Below are positions 21,466-34,000 of a DNA stretch of 64,000 bases, piece after piece. Source of the DNA: Juglans regia. Its lineage: Eukaryota; Streptophyta; Magnoliopsida; Fagales; Juglandaceae. A model generated the notes under the pieces. The model was not told where the DNA came from and searched no databases. It saw only the letters and a list, made by a program, of their open reading frames with translations. The position numbers and the translations under genes were made by a program. The stretch's first letter is position 1. Each line of letters opens with the position of its first letter. The stretch lies in the NCBI RefSeq assembly GCF_001411555.2, contig NC_049902.1, forward strand, positions 10,175,985 to 10,239,984, read 5' to 3'.

Positions 21466-22639
21466 TATTAAGAAAAAAACATACTACTTCACTAATAGTT
21501 ATTTCCTTATCTATTAAGTAAAAAAGAAAAAAAAAATTAAAATAGCCAAGTGGTACTTTTGAGCAGTAACTATGAAAGGGTCAAATATCAATTTTCTGCT
21601 TACAAATGCCTACCAAACCTAGTTTATTTGTCTATCTATATGTGACTTAGTTTTCAATTTTGGATTGTGATTTTTTTTCAATTTTGATTTTCTATATTGG
21701 CGGTGATGATGATATCTTATACCATCAAACTATGAAAGGTCTTTGGAGCTTGTTGATGTCAAAGTTTTATTCGCTTAGCCTTTTTTCTTCGTATACGCTG
21801 TTAAATTTTCATAACATAGTGTTAATATTGTTATTTAATTTGATTGCAAGAGTATTTTTTTCGCGAAATTGATTGGCATCAAAACGCTAAATTGCAATAG
21901 GTTTTACACTACAAAATTATATTTCACTTAAACGCTAACTTGCATTAGAACCCTAGATTGCCTCATGCATTGTTGTATGTAAGGTAAGCCAAATAGTGGA
22001 TCCTTATCTACAACAAGAGCTTGCTTTATTTTGTACTGGTCTCAATGGTCATAGCTTTCTAAAATATTGATCATTTGAGTCTTCCACATCAAGAAGTTGG
22101 AGGGAAGAGATGATATTTTCATTTTTTTTGGGATGTGTAATATTATGCACATTCTTTTTGAGAAAAATGAATAAATTTATTATTCATATGAAAAAATTAT
22201 TTTTTAATAGTTGATTTTTTTTTTAAAAGAAGTGTTGGAGATTTGCAAACTCTATTTTAGGTAGTATATGCTCCCTTCGCTTGTATTGGTAACCAAACAG
22301 TGGACCATTTTCGGTTCCAAAATGAACCCCTTCAGGCTTCAACCACATTGATCGGAGTTCGTATCTAATCAATCTATACTCAATACCACTCTATATATAT
22401 GCTCGCCTCCCTCAGATTGCTAACCAAACACTGGAGCCCTTCGAAAATGAAAACCTTCAACCACATTGATTGGAGCCAACATCTGGTCAACTAGGACTTA
22501 AGGTGCCTAATGGGGTACCCACCCCAGGAGAGTCTACTCACTACCCCAACTCCCGAGATAACAATTCCTCAAAACTTGGAAACCATTCAGTGATGTCGGT
22601 ACCACAGTATCAAGGACCTTTGTCCAACTCCATGGCTAC
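21466..22639. other. Intergenic, nothing recognised
   Basis: AT-rich sequence. An imperfect direct repeat is visible: aaccaaacagtgga...ttcaaccacattgatcggag (22291-22352) and aaccaaacactgga...ttcaaccacattgattggag (22424-22475). A 65-codon frame (22470-22667) runs into the MITE that follows and has no known domain. Confidence 0.4.
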
Positions 22640-22905
22640 CAGTGGTGGAATCAGAAATTTATTGTAGGAGGTCGAGCAAAGTTAAAATTATAGTAAAATA
22701 TTTTTTATTCTATTTTTGAGTTAAAATAATTTATAAGATCAAAATAATTTTGTAGAGGAGGCTAAGATAATTTTTTAGAAAAGAAATCAACACAATATGA
22801 GATAATATAATCCTGTTAAATTATAAAAAGACTAATACATATTATTATTTTTTTCAAACTTTGGGGGGTCATGGCCCCCCCTGCCCCTATGTAGGTCCGC
22901 CACTG
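22640..22905. mobile_element. hAT-type MITE, CAGTGG ends
   Basis: Left end cagtggtggaatc and right end ccgccactg are inverted copies. The perfect 8-bp duplication atggctac flanks it (22632-22639 and 22906-22913). It is 266 bp, AT-rich, with a tggggggtcatggcccccc hairpin near the right end. No coding capacity. Confidence 0.92.
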
Positions 22906-23339
22906 ATGGCTACTATCCATTACCATGATCCCAACCCCAACCCCAAACTTAGGCCCACTCTTAAAATCCTCCCAAATCCAAAGGCGCAAGCTTTTCTTGG
23001 CAGCACCTTTGAAGACATGGGCCCGAAGAAGTAGAGATCAAGACAAGGACCATACTACTTAAGCCCCACGACAAGGGCCTATAGAAATTTTGAGAAATGC
23101 TATCTTACGGGAAGAGATATAGAGAAGGTTTCTATTAATTTATATACACATGGTTACACAGTTGTATAGAAAACAAAATTAATGTAAATATAGTATGTAC
23201 ATAGCTGGTTATTCCTAAAATACATCTATGCAGATATGTTTGACGTGGAGGAATTCATGGGGTATTATCCTTTGTCATGTAGAAGTCTTGGAGCCTGATC
23301 TGAGGACTGTTGCATGGAAAGTGGAATGATTTTGTCTTA

Positions 23340-24330
23340 GTGTTGTCACTCCCCATCAAACAATTCTGGTCTGTAGAGTATGAAAAAGAGCTTTCGACAG
23401 GGGTTTTGTGAGAATGCCAACAAGTTGATTTGGTGAAGAGACACACCGAGTTTCCAAAGTCCCCAAGACAACACATTCGCGAACTCAGTAATAAATCGAG
23501 TTCAACATGCCCGGTGCGTCAATGAAGTACCAGATTCACATTCATATACAAAGCGTTGAGATTGTCACAGTGCAAGATAGGTGTGGTGGGGAGAGAAATG
23601 TTGAGGTCTTGAAAAAGGAAGGAGAACCATGTAAGCTCAGAAGTAGTCGAGGTCGTGGATCAGTGTTTTGCCTCAGCACTCGAACAAGCCAGTGTGGCTT
23701 GTTTCTTTGCACGCAATGAAATGAGGTTGCTACAAAGGAAGGTATAGTAGCATGAGATGGAGTGGCGAGTGAGAGGGCAGCATGCCCAATCGACATTAGA
23801 GTAGGCATAGAGGTTCAGTGTGCTATCAGCAAGAAGTCTTGTATTGAAGTTAGCGGTGCCTTGAACGTACTTGAGAATTATTTTCATAAGTCGAAAGTGA
23901 GTTGCAGTTGGAGCTTGCATGAATTGGTAAGCATAGTTGGTAGGCATACTGAAGGAGAGGTCAGGTCTTGTAAATGTGAGGTATTGCAAACTTCCAACAA
24001 TGCTGCTATAATAAGTGGAATCAATGAACAACTCAGTGGAAGAGGAGAGTTGTTGACCTTTGCTGGAAATGGGAGTAGAGATAGGTTTACAACCAATCAT
24101 CTCAACACATTGTAAAAGGGTCTGAGCATAGTGATTTTGTGAAATTAGTAGACCATTATCAAGCTTGTGGACTTCCAGACCGAGGAAGTGATGGAGATGC
24201 CCTAGGTCTTTGATGGAAAATTGGCGAGCTAGCTTAGATATAAACCATTCAATTTGAGAAGAATCACTACTCATCAACGTGTAAGAGTATAAGAATGCTT
24301 TAAGAAGTTCTGCAAATGAAGAGACTTGGA
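23340..24330 (-). pseudogene. Copia reverse transcriptase C-terminus and RNase H
   Basis: Reads SKLARQFSIKDLGHLHHFLG, LEVHKLDNGLLISQNHYAQT, LLQCVEMIGCKPISTPISSK, SSIVGSLQYLTFTRPDLSFS and LKYVQGTANFN, then the RNase H wording NVDWACCPLTRHSISCYYTF and SLRAKKQATLACSSAEAKH. After a stop it continues with LHCDNLNALYMNVNLVLH and KPLSKALF. This is the end of a Copia pol; the YVDD strand just upstream is already degenerate and nothing of integrase or gag remains. No LTR was identified on either side. Confidence 0.9.
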
Positions 24331-24479
24331 ATTGTGAAGCTACAAAAGAAATCAAGTTGTAGTATTTGTGTCCCATTATAATTGATCAATTAAGTGATTG
24401 ATTTTGAGTTGGTATAAACCCATTAGAAATATGAGTCACGTGTGGAGCACCTAATAGAATTAAAATTCTGAAAGTTAAT

Positions 24480-24690
24480 TAAGGTGCCGAGTTGAAATGA
24501 GATGAGTGAAGATGAAAGTTTAATAAAATATTATTAAAATATTACTTTTTTAATATTATTATTATTTTAAAATTTGAAAAAATTAAATTTTTTATTATAT
24601 TTTGTAAGAAATTTTAAAAAAATTACAATAATAAAATGAGATAAGATGAAATATTTTGAATATCCAAACAAACCTAACCGGAAGCTACCC
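24480..24690. mobile_element. Tourist-like MITE relic
   Basis: Contains gagatgagtgaagatgaaag, taataaaatattattaaaat and, at the end, atatccaaacaaacctaacc. These are the hallmark words of the family seen intact at 48221, 50501 and 51495. The left end is eroded. Confidence 0.5.
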
Positions 24691-24814
24691 GGCATTAGAG
24701 TCTTAGGGAAATGTTGGAAAATTCATTCAAGTACCCATTGACTTCGAGTCAATTCTTCGATAAAGAAATGTTCGCAAATTTCTCCCCTGTGGGCCATTTG
24801 ATGGATACTATTCC

Positions 24815-24957
24815 TCGTCGAATAGGAATCGGAAAGGCGAAGAAGATAGATTGAGTCCCTTAAGCTCTCTTGGGAAGCAGTCATTTGGGTCATAAAGTTA
24901 AATAACCTGAGATTTATGGTCAATCTTCTCGACAAAGAGCTTTACTGAAATGGGCTA
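24815..24957 (-). pseudogene. LRK10L ectodomain scrap (GUB_WAK_bind part)
   Basis: Nearly collinear with 39340-39480 of the intact gene: tcggaaaggcgaagaagata, tgagtcccttaagctctctt and tctcgacaaagagctttact are shared with few changes. It would encode PISVKLFVE...LYDPNDCF...LNLSSSPF but carries frame breaks. Immediately to the right it switches to the gattatggtcttgagagatc sequence also seen upstream of the intact gene at 40247, so this is a deletion product of a duplicated gene plus its flank. Confidence 0.85.
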
Positions 24958-24999
24958 ATTGATTATGGTCTTGAGAGATCTTTAAAAGATAAAAGTGAA

Positions 25000-27290
25000 A
25001 GAAGTGTGAGATAAAAAAATCTCATACACAACATGACGTTGTTTTGTCTATTATATATATAGGGTTTGGGGTGGGAAAACTCGCACCTGGGCCCAATATG
25101 TCCTCTGCCTTTGCTGGGGGCCGCAGATGCGGGTAGGGCCACCTGCCCCAGCATCTGCGACATGGATCCCCCACCCCACCCAGACAGGGGTGGGGCAAAC
25201 TAGGCTGGGCAACGAGGCGCCACCCCTAGGTTTAGGACCAGTTTTGTCCTTTAGATCCAATACCAATACTAGAATGGTTACAAACCAAAATAATAAATAA
25301 ATTAAAAATATATAAAATAGAGGAGGATGGCCTCCACCATCGTGGTTCGGACATTTGGATGATGAATAGCACAACAGATGTTGGAGGTGGTATGATCCAC
25401 CCTTGTCCCAATGGATATAGAAAAGAATAATGATAAATACCCATCATTCTTCACAATACTGTGCATAATAATGTTTTAAAATGAGGAGTAATTTTGTAAA
25501 ATATCATATAAAGTTAATATCTTACAAAAATATCATTATTTTACCACATGTGTTGTATAATATATTGTGAAGTGTATTGTGTGATTACCATTACTATATA
25601 GAAAATGTTAGGTCCAACATTGAGGTAACATTAGAGGATGTTTGGAAATATTTTTTATTACATCTCATCTCATGTCATTTCCTCCCCAAATATCATTCAA
25701 ACACAAACACTTTTAAACTAATCATTACAATTTTTTTCAAACTAATCATAACAACTTTTCTAACTTTACAAATAAAAAACAAAAAATAATTCAATTTATT
25801 CAAATCTCGAAACAAAAATAATATTCTAACAATATAATATTTTTTATTCAATGTTTTCTCTCTTATTTTTACAAATTCAATTAATACTTATTTCAAAACT
25901 ATCTCATTACTATTCACAATCGGATCGGAACCTGTAAAACTGAAAGTACCGATTTCGGAGGGTAACTCATGTGGTATTAGTTCTTGAAAATGTAAAACTG
26001 GTGTATATCAGTTCAGTCCTAAAATTTGTTTAAAACCGAATCAAACTGGACATGTGACACCCCTAGTTAAGGCACAAACGGGAAGAGCAACATTTTCGAC
26101 AAACCCTTCCTCATTGACACAACCATGGCGAGGGAATTCCAAGAATATTGAGTCTAGAATCTCATAAGTGTGGCATAGATTCATCGAGTCCCTGGCAGTA
26201 AAGGGTGGGGCACCACCCAAAACCTTCAAAGTACAATATGTCTTTAGCAGAAGAAGATTACGAGGTAGCAGGGGTTTGGGATGTTTTTCGTTAGGCTATG
26301 AGGATGACAAAGAAGCAGAGGGAAAGGAAGAAATGGGGAAGATTAGAGCTGCAGATAAAGAAGTTGAGCTAGTGGGGTCTCAAGAACGTAAAGAAGAAAT
26401 GAAGAAATCTGGAAGAAGACAAAAAAAAAAAAAAAAGGAGTGGGGAAATGAAGAGCAGGTGATAACTACAAACCATCATTACCTGACTAAATGACGTGGC
26501 TGAAAGAGAATGTGGTGACGGTTACTGGGTAAGGTAAGCGTGTTTCCCAAGTTTAAAATTCTCACATCTTGATAAGTGGAAACGATGAGTAAAGTAATAA
26601 ATGGGTCAGCGGAATAGTCCATAGGTCTAAAATCCCCAACGGGTAGTCTAGGGTCTCAAACGTCCTCAACTGAGTAAAACAATATATTTATAATTCATTC
26701 ATTATGAATTCTTTACGATTACATGTGAGAGGAATTAGCAAGATAACTGGAGGAGTTAACTAAGAACCCAAGGCCCATCATCCATAAAGGGTAGCTACTC
26801 AAAGGATTCGTGTAGCTGAACGAAAACCTTAGTCGACCAATTTATTAGGGAGGGATAAACCTCATATTATGAATATGGACCACGTGATAATTAGATAATT
26901 TCGATACATCAGGGATAAGCCTTTTAAATTCTAATGACTAAATATTGTACAAAATTAATTAATTTATAGTATTCATTTAATATTTTCTATGTTCTATACG
27001 TATAAAAATAACAGATAATATTCGAAATATTTAATTGAGTATTTTTAAATTATTATTTCATATTTATTGTTCACTTAAATATTAGTGGTATCATATTCGT
27101 ACCACAACGTTTACGTAATAATTTATTATTAAAATTTACTATCGGGATTGAGACACGTTTTTACATTCTTATTTTTAATTTTTTAAAAGATTATGTTCAA
27201 TGAAATGATGTAATGTGATTGCAGTTTTGAGAAATCTTTCTCTATTAAAAGATATGTGGTTGTGAGCGAAGTTCTTTAAGGCGATGTAGA
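25000..27290. repeat. Segmental repeat unit U1, copy A
   Basis: Collinear with 42000-44340 (copy B) and, from its second part, with 45872-47470 (copy C). Shared phrases include gtgtggcatagattcatcga, gactaaatgacgtggctgaa, gggtagctactcaaa and ccaatttattagggagggat. A 1:1 order of blocks is kept. A GC-rich island (25060-25230) and a Tourist-like relic (25610-25920) lie in the left part. Each copy contains an open frame over 26168-26494 with a lysine/glutamate-rich C-terminus; frames differ between copies by indels and I recognise no protein. Confidence 0.85.
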
Positions 27291-27560
27291 CGCGTATGCC
27301 TTAGCACTCGCCAGTCCTCCTGAGTTGGATAAGATTAGTATACAAATCATTAATTGGGTAGCTTTCAGTAGGCTGGGCTAGTCTCCCTGAGTGTTTGGAT
27401 AAGAGTAGTATACAAATCCAATGAGTCTAAGGCAATAATTGCAAGATAGGGGGATGCATTTAAATTGGTAGCTGCTGGTAGGTTGGGCTAGTCTCCCTGA
27501 GCTTGACTTGGACCAAGTTGTAAAAAAAGATATTTATTTATTGAAATCGAGTAATTTGAT
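27290..27560. repeat. Repeat unit U2 (about 190 bp), two partial copies
   Basis: Words gtatacaaatc, gcaagat(a/t)ggggatgcattt, ggtaggttgggctagtctcc and gagcttgacttgga recur here and at 45330, 47970, 48470, 50740, 51000 and 52200. Here the tatacaaatc...gctagtctcc part appears twice in succession (27340 and 27410). Confidence 0.8.
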
Positions 27561-27662
27561 AATTTTTTTATTTAATAATTAAAAAGATATATTTTTTAAT
27601 TCCTTTTAACGATTAGAAATAATAAAATATTTAAAAAAAGAAGAAAAAAATAAACATTTATT

Positions 27663-27728
27663 GTAAGAGGAATAATCATGAACTTCCCTGCAGTACCCAT
27701 GCACTGCCCTTTTCTTAATTTATTGTAA
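27663..27728 (+). pseudogene. LRK10L signal-peptide scrap
   Basis: Plus-strand codons RGIIMNFPAVPMHCPF correspond to the start of the broken gene at 54911 (MARGIMSFPAVLTT). The initiator codon is lost and the frame ends within 22 codons. It shows that the plus-strand LRK10L subtype was once also part of this repeat block. Confidence 0.6.
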
Positions 27729-28324
27729 TGATAACAAGGTGTAGAATTGTTCTCTTGTATATGTGTTATCGACTTTTTACATGAATTTAATTAGAGAAAC
27801 TGCATATCAACGATTTTTGCATTTGAGTAGTTAATTAAATTATTATTTTTTAAGAGATTAGGAAAAAAAAAATTAAAGAAATTGAATGCAGTGAAAGTCA
27901 AGAGATTTGAAAAGATTGAATATAGAAACTAATGAATTTATTTTGTTGATTTTAAAAGTAAGATGTTTCTTAGAAATCATTTTATTTTTTCAAATTCTCC
28001 AGTTTAAATTTGAAGAGATTGACTATAGAAACTAATGAATTTATTTGGTTGATTTTAAAAGTAAGATGTTTCTTTGAAATCATTTAATTTTTTAGGTTCG
28101 CAGGTTAGATACAATTAGTAGACATTTTAAGGACGCAAAGGCAGCGGGATAGATAATAGTTTCAAACTTTCAATTGAAATATTTAGTAATTGAGTGGGAT
28201 TACTATACTGGCCCACTCTTATCACTGGATGTTTTTTTTTATATATTTTTTTAATACATTTAAATATTTTTAAAAAATAAAAAAATATATACCAATACAT
28301 TTAAAATTACTTCATTCATCATTA

Positions 28325-28553
28325 AGGAGTGATTTGAATTCAGAAATGACATGAAATGACTTAAAATGGTTTGTAAATAGTAGAATGAAAGTTGAATTGT
28401 TTATTATATTTTGTGAAGAATTTAAAAAAATTGTTTTGATATTTAAAAAAGTTGAATTGTTTATTATATTTTGCAAGAAAAATTGAGAAAGTTGTAATGA
28501 TTAGATGAGATGAGTTGAGGTAGGTTTTGAATTCAAACGAGACCTAAAAAAAA
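28325..28553. mobile_element. Tourist-like MITE relic
   Basis: gttgaattgtttattatatt occurs twice, and agatgagatgagttgagg lies near the right end, followed by tcaaacgagacctaaa. The left end is aaggagtgatttgaattc. No clean target duplication. Confidence 0.5.
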
Positions 28554-28599
28554 AAAAAAAAATTGGACTAGCGGTCAACTTGAGCGGTCAAATGAGGGA

Positions 28600-29690
28600 G
28601 GCAAAGTAGCTTTTCTCTTTGTAATTTTCATCTATTATAATTTTGTGTTTTGTAATGTAATGTAATTTAATATGTCGTGAATTACATTATTGCATGCATT
28701 TTACATGAGAATTATTGAATTTTTTTAAGATACATTTCGATAAAATGGCAATAATTGTTTTAAATATAAAAATATGCTTTTTAACATTTTTTCTTAAAAC
28801 AATTGGATTAAAAAAAAAAAAAACTTTCCAGCATTATTTTTTTTCCTGAAAAAAATTTATGCTATAGCCTTATTGGAAATCCGTCTTCTGAGCCAGATAT
28901 ATCTGGATACCCTGACCGTAATTCGGATGAACACTCTTACTAGAAGTGTATGGAGGTTTGAGGTTCCTCAAAAACCTTATTCAAGAATCAATAAAGTGGA
29001 TTATTGGTTTCTTTCTCTCTTTTCTTGATCACTTTCCTATTTCCAATCTTTGTTTGCTTTGAGTTCTGGGTCGATGTTGGTATCTCGTGTGATACCTTAC
29101 AAGTGTAGGAAAGAGTAAACCCACGAAAGCCACAATGGCCAAGATGTCTCACGTCTTTAAGCTGGAAAGGAAATCAGATGGCTGGGCCACTACCTCTACA
29201 ACGTAATTCTTCACACACATTTTTGCCTTTTACATGGTGGTCCATGTTAGGAACCTAACGGGGTGGAGTTTGAAGATATGCAGAGGCTAAAATGAGCAGT
29301 TGAAGTGAACTGCTGAAGATGAAATGGTGTCGTGCAGGATTGAAGGAATACAACGTATTTGGCAGGTTGGAGGACGACGTCATGCAAATCTCAAACGAGA
29401 AAGTCTAGTTCTGTTTTTAAGTACTTGTGTCTTAAACGTAGTGTTTTAGCATTTGCACTTCTATTGTATCTGTAGGGTCAGTTTAGTAATATGCTTGTTA
29501 GTTTGTTAGTGCCAAAAAGGGGAATATGTACTGGGTGAGGAAAGACGTAGATCATTCTAGAAATTATTACAAATGTATTAACGTTTGGGAGGATTTGGGT
29601 TTTGTTAAAGACTCAACCATTAATCCAAAAGTTCTAGAACTGTTGGATACTAAGGATGGGTTTGGATACACAAAACATCTCATTTCATCT
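28600..29690. repeat. Repeat unit U3, copy A (ectodomain scrap plus flanks)
   Basis: Collinear with 49440-50500 and 52740-53760. Shared landmarks are ttttgtgttttgtaatgtaa, cttattcaagaatcaataaa, gtatctcgtgtgatac, the ectodomain scrap, agcagttgaagtgaactgct, gaaagtctagttctgttttt and gtttgttagtgccaaaaagg. In all three the ectodomain stops at the same codon. Confidence 0.85.
29104..29245 (-). pseudogene. GUB_WAK_bind N-terminal scrap
   Basis: Minus strand gives MDHHV, NVCEELRC, GSGPAI, FPFQLKDVRHLGHCGFRGF and TLSYTCK. It matches residues about 16-64 of the intact gene (39640-39510). One in-frame stop replaces the arginine before FPF. The match ends at an AAG/GTATCA sequence that looks like a splice donor, whereas the intact gene reads straight on. 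Confidence 0.8.
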
Positions 29691-29691
29691 C

Positions 29692-30226
29692 TGTTGGGGT
29701 GTATGTGGAGACTGGTTTTTGGAGCTGAAAAATGTGTTTGCTGAATGTGTGCTTAACCTACGCTCGAGCGAAGTTCAATCTGCTTGACAGTGAGCTCGAG
29801 CGAAGCTCAACCTGTGAGTTTGCTTGAGGCACGTCAACGCCCCGCTCGAGTCAATGTTGATTTGGTCGTTTGCTCGAGACGCACTTGACACATTGATAAA
29901 GAGAACTACACAGATTTTGCCAATTAGGGTTTACAGTGCCACTCACTATAAATATATCATATTAGACTTGTGTTGGACGGTCTTAAGCATATTTTGAGAT
30001 AGAAGAATTGTCTAGTGAGTGCATATTGTGGGAGAGAGTAAAAAGTTCTAGAGAGTGTGAGTTGAGATTGAGTGATTGTAATCTCTTCTGGTTAATAAGA
30101 TTTATGTAGATTTGTGGACTTTGAAAAATTGCCGAACCACATATATTATGCGTTGTGTGTTTGATTGTGATTGCTTTTACCTTATTTGTCATCGTTGGTA
30201 TGTGTTTTGCACAACATTTCACAACA
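29692..30226 (+). repeat. Copia 5' LTR
   Basis: Starts tgttggggtgtatgtggaga and ends catttcacaaca (535 bp). The start is repeated at 35498. A TATA-like tataaatata at about 29946 could be its promoter. It contains gctcgagcgaagctcaacct repeats. Confidence 0.85.
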
Positions 30227-30227
30227 A

Positions 30228-30246
30228 CTAGTATCAAGAGCCAAGG
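30228..30246 (+). other. Copia primer-binding site
   Basis: tagtatcaagagcc just after the LTR, one insertion and one change away from tggtatcagagc, the initiator-tRNA complement. Confidence 0.75.
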
Positions 30247-30262
30247 TCGGATCTGAAGGAGA

Positions 30263-31024
30263 ATGATGGCCAGAGATCAAATGAACGCACACGAGATCGA
30301 GAAGTTCAACTATACCCATTTTGGGTACAGGAAGATGCAGATCGATGACTATCTCTATGGGATGAGGCTCCATCTTCCACTATTGGGAAAGAAGCCAGAA
30401 AGCATGAATGATGCTGATTGGAACCTATTGGATCGACAGGTTTTAGGGATTATTCGGCTAACCTTGTCCAGAATAATGGCACACAAAATCAGTAAGGAGA
30501 GAACCATGGTGGATCTCATGACGACTTTGACAGGTATGTATAAAAAACTGTCTGCGAACAATAAGGTGCACTTGATGAAGAAAATGTTCAATCTGAAGAT
30601 GTCAGAAGATATGTCTGTAGCCCAACACATGAATGAATTCAATATGATCACAAATCAACTGTCTTCTGTAGAGATTGAGTTTGATGATAAGATCATAGCG
30701 TTGATTTTATTAGCATCGTTGTCAAATAGTTGGGAGTCCATGAGGATGGCTGTGAGTAGTTTAGCCGGCAAGACAAAACTGAACTAGGACGACGTACGTA
30801 ACATGGTCCTTGCTGAAGAGGTACGTAGGAGAGACTCAGGTCAATCCTCGGGTTCTAGATTAGCCTTAATTGTTGACAATTGGAGCAGAGCATAGGACAA
30901 GTCAAATTCCAAGAGCAGAGGGAATAGTAAGACGAGATTCGGATAGCAGATCACGTGCTGGAGTTGTGGCAAGCCGAGTTACATCAAGAGAAACTGCATG
31001 AATCAAGAAAGTGTTGAGGATGAT
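30263..31024 (+). pseudogene. Copia gag
   Basis: Opens MMARDQMNAHEIEKFNYTHF and continues with a UBN2-type capsid: WNLLDRQVLGIIRLTLSRIM, LMTTLTGMYKKLSANNKVHL, MKKMFNLKMSEDMSVAQHMN and SLSNSWESMRMAVSSL. A stop at 30785, and others at about 30892 and 30944, break it. The CCHC knuckle at about 30957-30998 is CWSCGKPSYIKRNC, with tyrosine in place of the zinc-binding histidine (codon at 30980). It is cut at 31024 by the nested LTR. The next codons resume at 34780. Confidence 0.9.
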
Positions 31025-34000
31025 TGTGACGTCCCCAACCTTCGCTTGGGATGGAACAAAGACTTAGAGAGTCGGGACATGCAATACAAGGTTAAGTATT
31101 AGGATATGCAAAACAAGGTTACATGCCCCCATACATGATAGTTAATATGCAATGCATCCTAGTATGCAATAATCGAAGTGGAATAAGGGTGATTAGTTAT
31201 AAGTCATGCTAGAATGGACTAAAAACATCCCAATAGCATCAATAATCATCATAAGTTCAAATTAAGGATAGCATTTCCTTAATACAAACTATTTAATCCA
31301 AATTCCATGATTAGATCAACTATTTCATATGCTCTGAAGTATGAAGAGTCAACGCTTATGAATATGAAAATTATTTGTAGTCTTTGTTCAAGGTCTAGCT
31401 CCTCTTCAACCATCTGCATCTAGCGATCCATCTCATTCATCATCTGTCGATCCTATCACAACTTCTATCATTCCGGAGGAAATGATATTGGTCCTACAAT
31501 GGGTGAGATTTACTCAAAATCTCAGTAAGTTAAACAACCAATTTGCATAGAAATAAATTATGCATGAAGAATGATAAATACGAATTGCATAAAATGCCGA
31601 AAAATGTGCATGTGTCTCCCATTCAGATTCCTCAACATTTTCAGAAAAACCTTGATGCACTTTCGCTTTCAGTGAACATTTTCATTTTCTCATTCCAAAA
31701 ACATGACATTTCAAAAGAGAACATTTCATACTTCATTGTTTTCGAAAATCATAACATTTCATCGTTTATTAAAGCCATCATTAACATATATTTGCCAGCA
31801 ACATGGTTCCCCATATGCACCATGAGCACCTGCCGGTGATCATTGCACAACTCATGTTGGCAATACGTCATTGTTTGCAGACATTGTTCTCAATGCATTG
31901 GTAATATAACATAAAATCATACATCATAACGTATACACCCACCAGCTTTAAGTGTCATAACATATTGCTTTCGCTTCGGCATTCTTTAAATAGAACCTAT
32001 TTGAAACTCATTGACTGTTCTTTGTCAACCCAGGAGTTACTACTCAATTCTTAAACACTCCAGAGTGGATAGATGAGTTTCACTAGGATAATTTATCATC
32101 CTAACATTTGGGGTCGTGACAAAAATTATTTTCATGCTAAGTAAAGAAATGTGTTCTATGACATGCGCATATATAACATGCTTTTTATATGAAATGACAT
32201 TTATATATGCAATATGCTAAAGTGGTAGAAATATCATGTAAATATACACTCAATGTATCATATAACATGATATTTTATACTCAAAGTAATAATTGAAACA
32301 TGAATGAAGCATTTATCAATAAATCATAAATAATTTGTCAAAGTATAAGTTAGAGACCAACATACAAACTTCCAGAATAATTGCAAAATAATGTCATAGC
32401 TATATAAATCAAGTGCGTACGAAGTTATGATTAATACTTCTATGGGTGAGGTCCAAAATCAAAGGCTTCAAAAATGGATATTTGCAAAAATACCCCTAGA
32501 CCTTCAAAAATTGTCGTTAAGCCCCTAAATTTTCACTAATTGCAAACGAACTCCAAATTTAAAAAAATTTATGAACTTCATATTTTTTGCATTATAGAAC
32601 CATTTATGCCCTTGAATTTTCAAAAATCAAAGTGAAACTTGCTCAAATGGTTTCAACCCGTAGCTTGCACTCTAGTTGATGCCTAAGTGTATTTTCAACT
32701 ATTGGTTCTTATGAATGCATGCATATGAGATTTTCTTTAATCACAAATGATCACTAACATCTTTTAAGACTAATTATAAGATAATAGAGTTCACCCCAAC
32801 ACTTAATCAGGGCTAAGATATTCTTAATCTCTGCTTCATTCGAACCGATTCATACTTGATGATCAAAACAAGATAGATTCAAAACCTACCATGGCATGCT
32901 TCTAACCACAATTTAAACCTTCCATAATTATGCTAAGGCAATAATAATTCATAAAAAACCATGCTTAAGACATGTCGTAGCTAAATTTATACTTAAAATC
33001 ATTTAATTATCCAAATCATCCATTAATAGATCCGGTTTTGATTTTTAAGCATGAGAACCTTCCCAAAACTCATCCAAATTTCGTATAAACTCATGGAAAC
33101 AAAACTTGACATACTAACTAAGATCAAAAGTAAGAAAAATTACAAGTTTCGTGGCCTTCCAAGCACTCAAGACAGCCTTACACAAGAACACTCAAGAACT
33201 CACCAAGAACTCACTCGGTTTCACTCTTTTGATCTCTAAGAGGGAGAAGTGCTCTTCAAGGCTCAAGAGGAAGTTTGGAGCTAAGGTGTGGAGGAAACGG
33301 GAGGGTGAAAGGGCCTTTTATAGGCAGCCAAAGGGGATGGGATGTTAGCTTGGTCCAAGGGGTTTGATGGAACATGGCGTGTGAATCTACATTTTCCAGA
33401 TTTGCTTTCATCACTTTATGTCACCTTGTGCAGGTTAAAATAGTGCCATAAATCACCATGATTTCACTCTTATGGTTACTACATTACTCCTATGGGGGCT
33501 GGCCAAGTCATGGGGCAGAAGAGAGAGAAGAAAAATCATCAAAACCACCCAGGGGCTTACGGGTTCAATTGGTTTTCCCTTGGCAGATTTTGATTATTGT
33601 TTTGACTAAACCCTTTGAACTATCATGAAGGTGCAGCCCAAAATAATGTGATGAAATGGAGGTGTCCTGTTGAAATTCCATATTGCCTTCTACAATTTGC
33701 GTCCTTTTGAGCAAGGGAATAGTGGCCTAAAAGCACCATAATTTCTTCCTTACTGTAGCTACAATAGTCCTACAGTGGCGGCCATGTCATGAGGTGATAA
33801 GTGTGATTTTATGCAAATTTTCGTCCCAACCGATGAGTAGCAGTGAGAACAAAAGAGAGTCGATGAGATTTGGGTAAGGAGCCTTGTCCCGCAGGCAGCA
33901 AAGAGATTTATTTTGCCCAAAAGCGAAAAGGCTTACCTCTCGGTAGACGAGGAGATTCGCAACTAAATGGCGAAGGTCTGGGCGCGAAAACTTGGCGCCA

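Noticed and set aside
23507..24115. Plus-strand frames of 70 and 117 codons
   Set aside because: Antisense to the Copia RNase H fragment.
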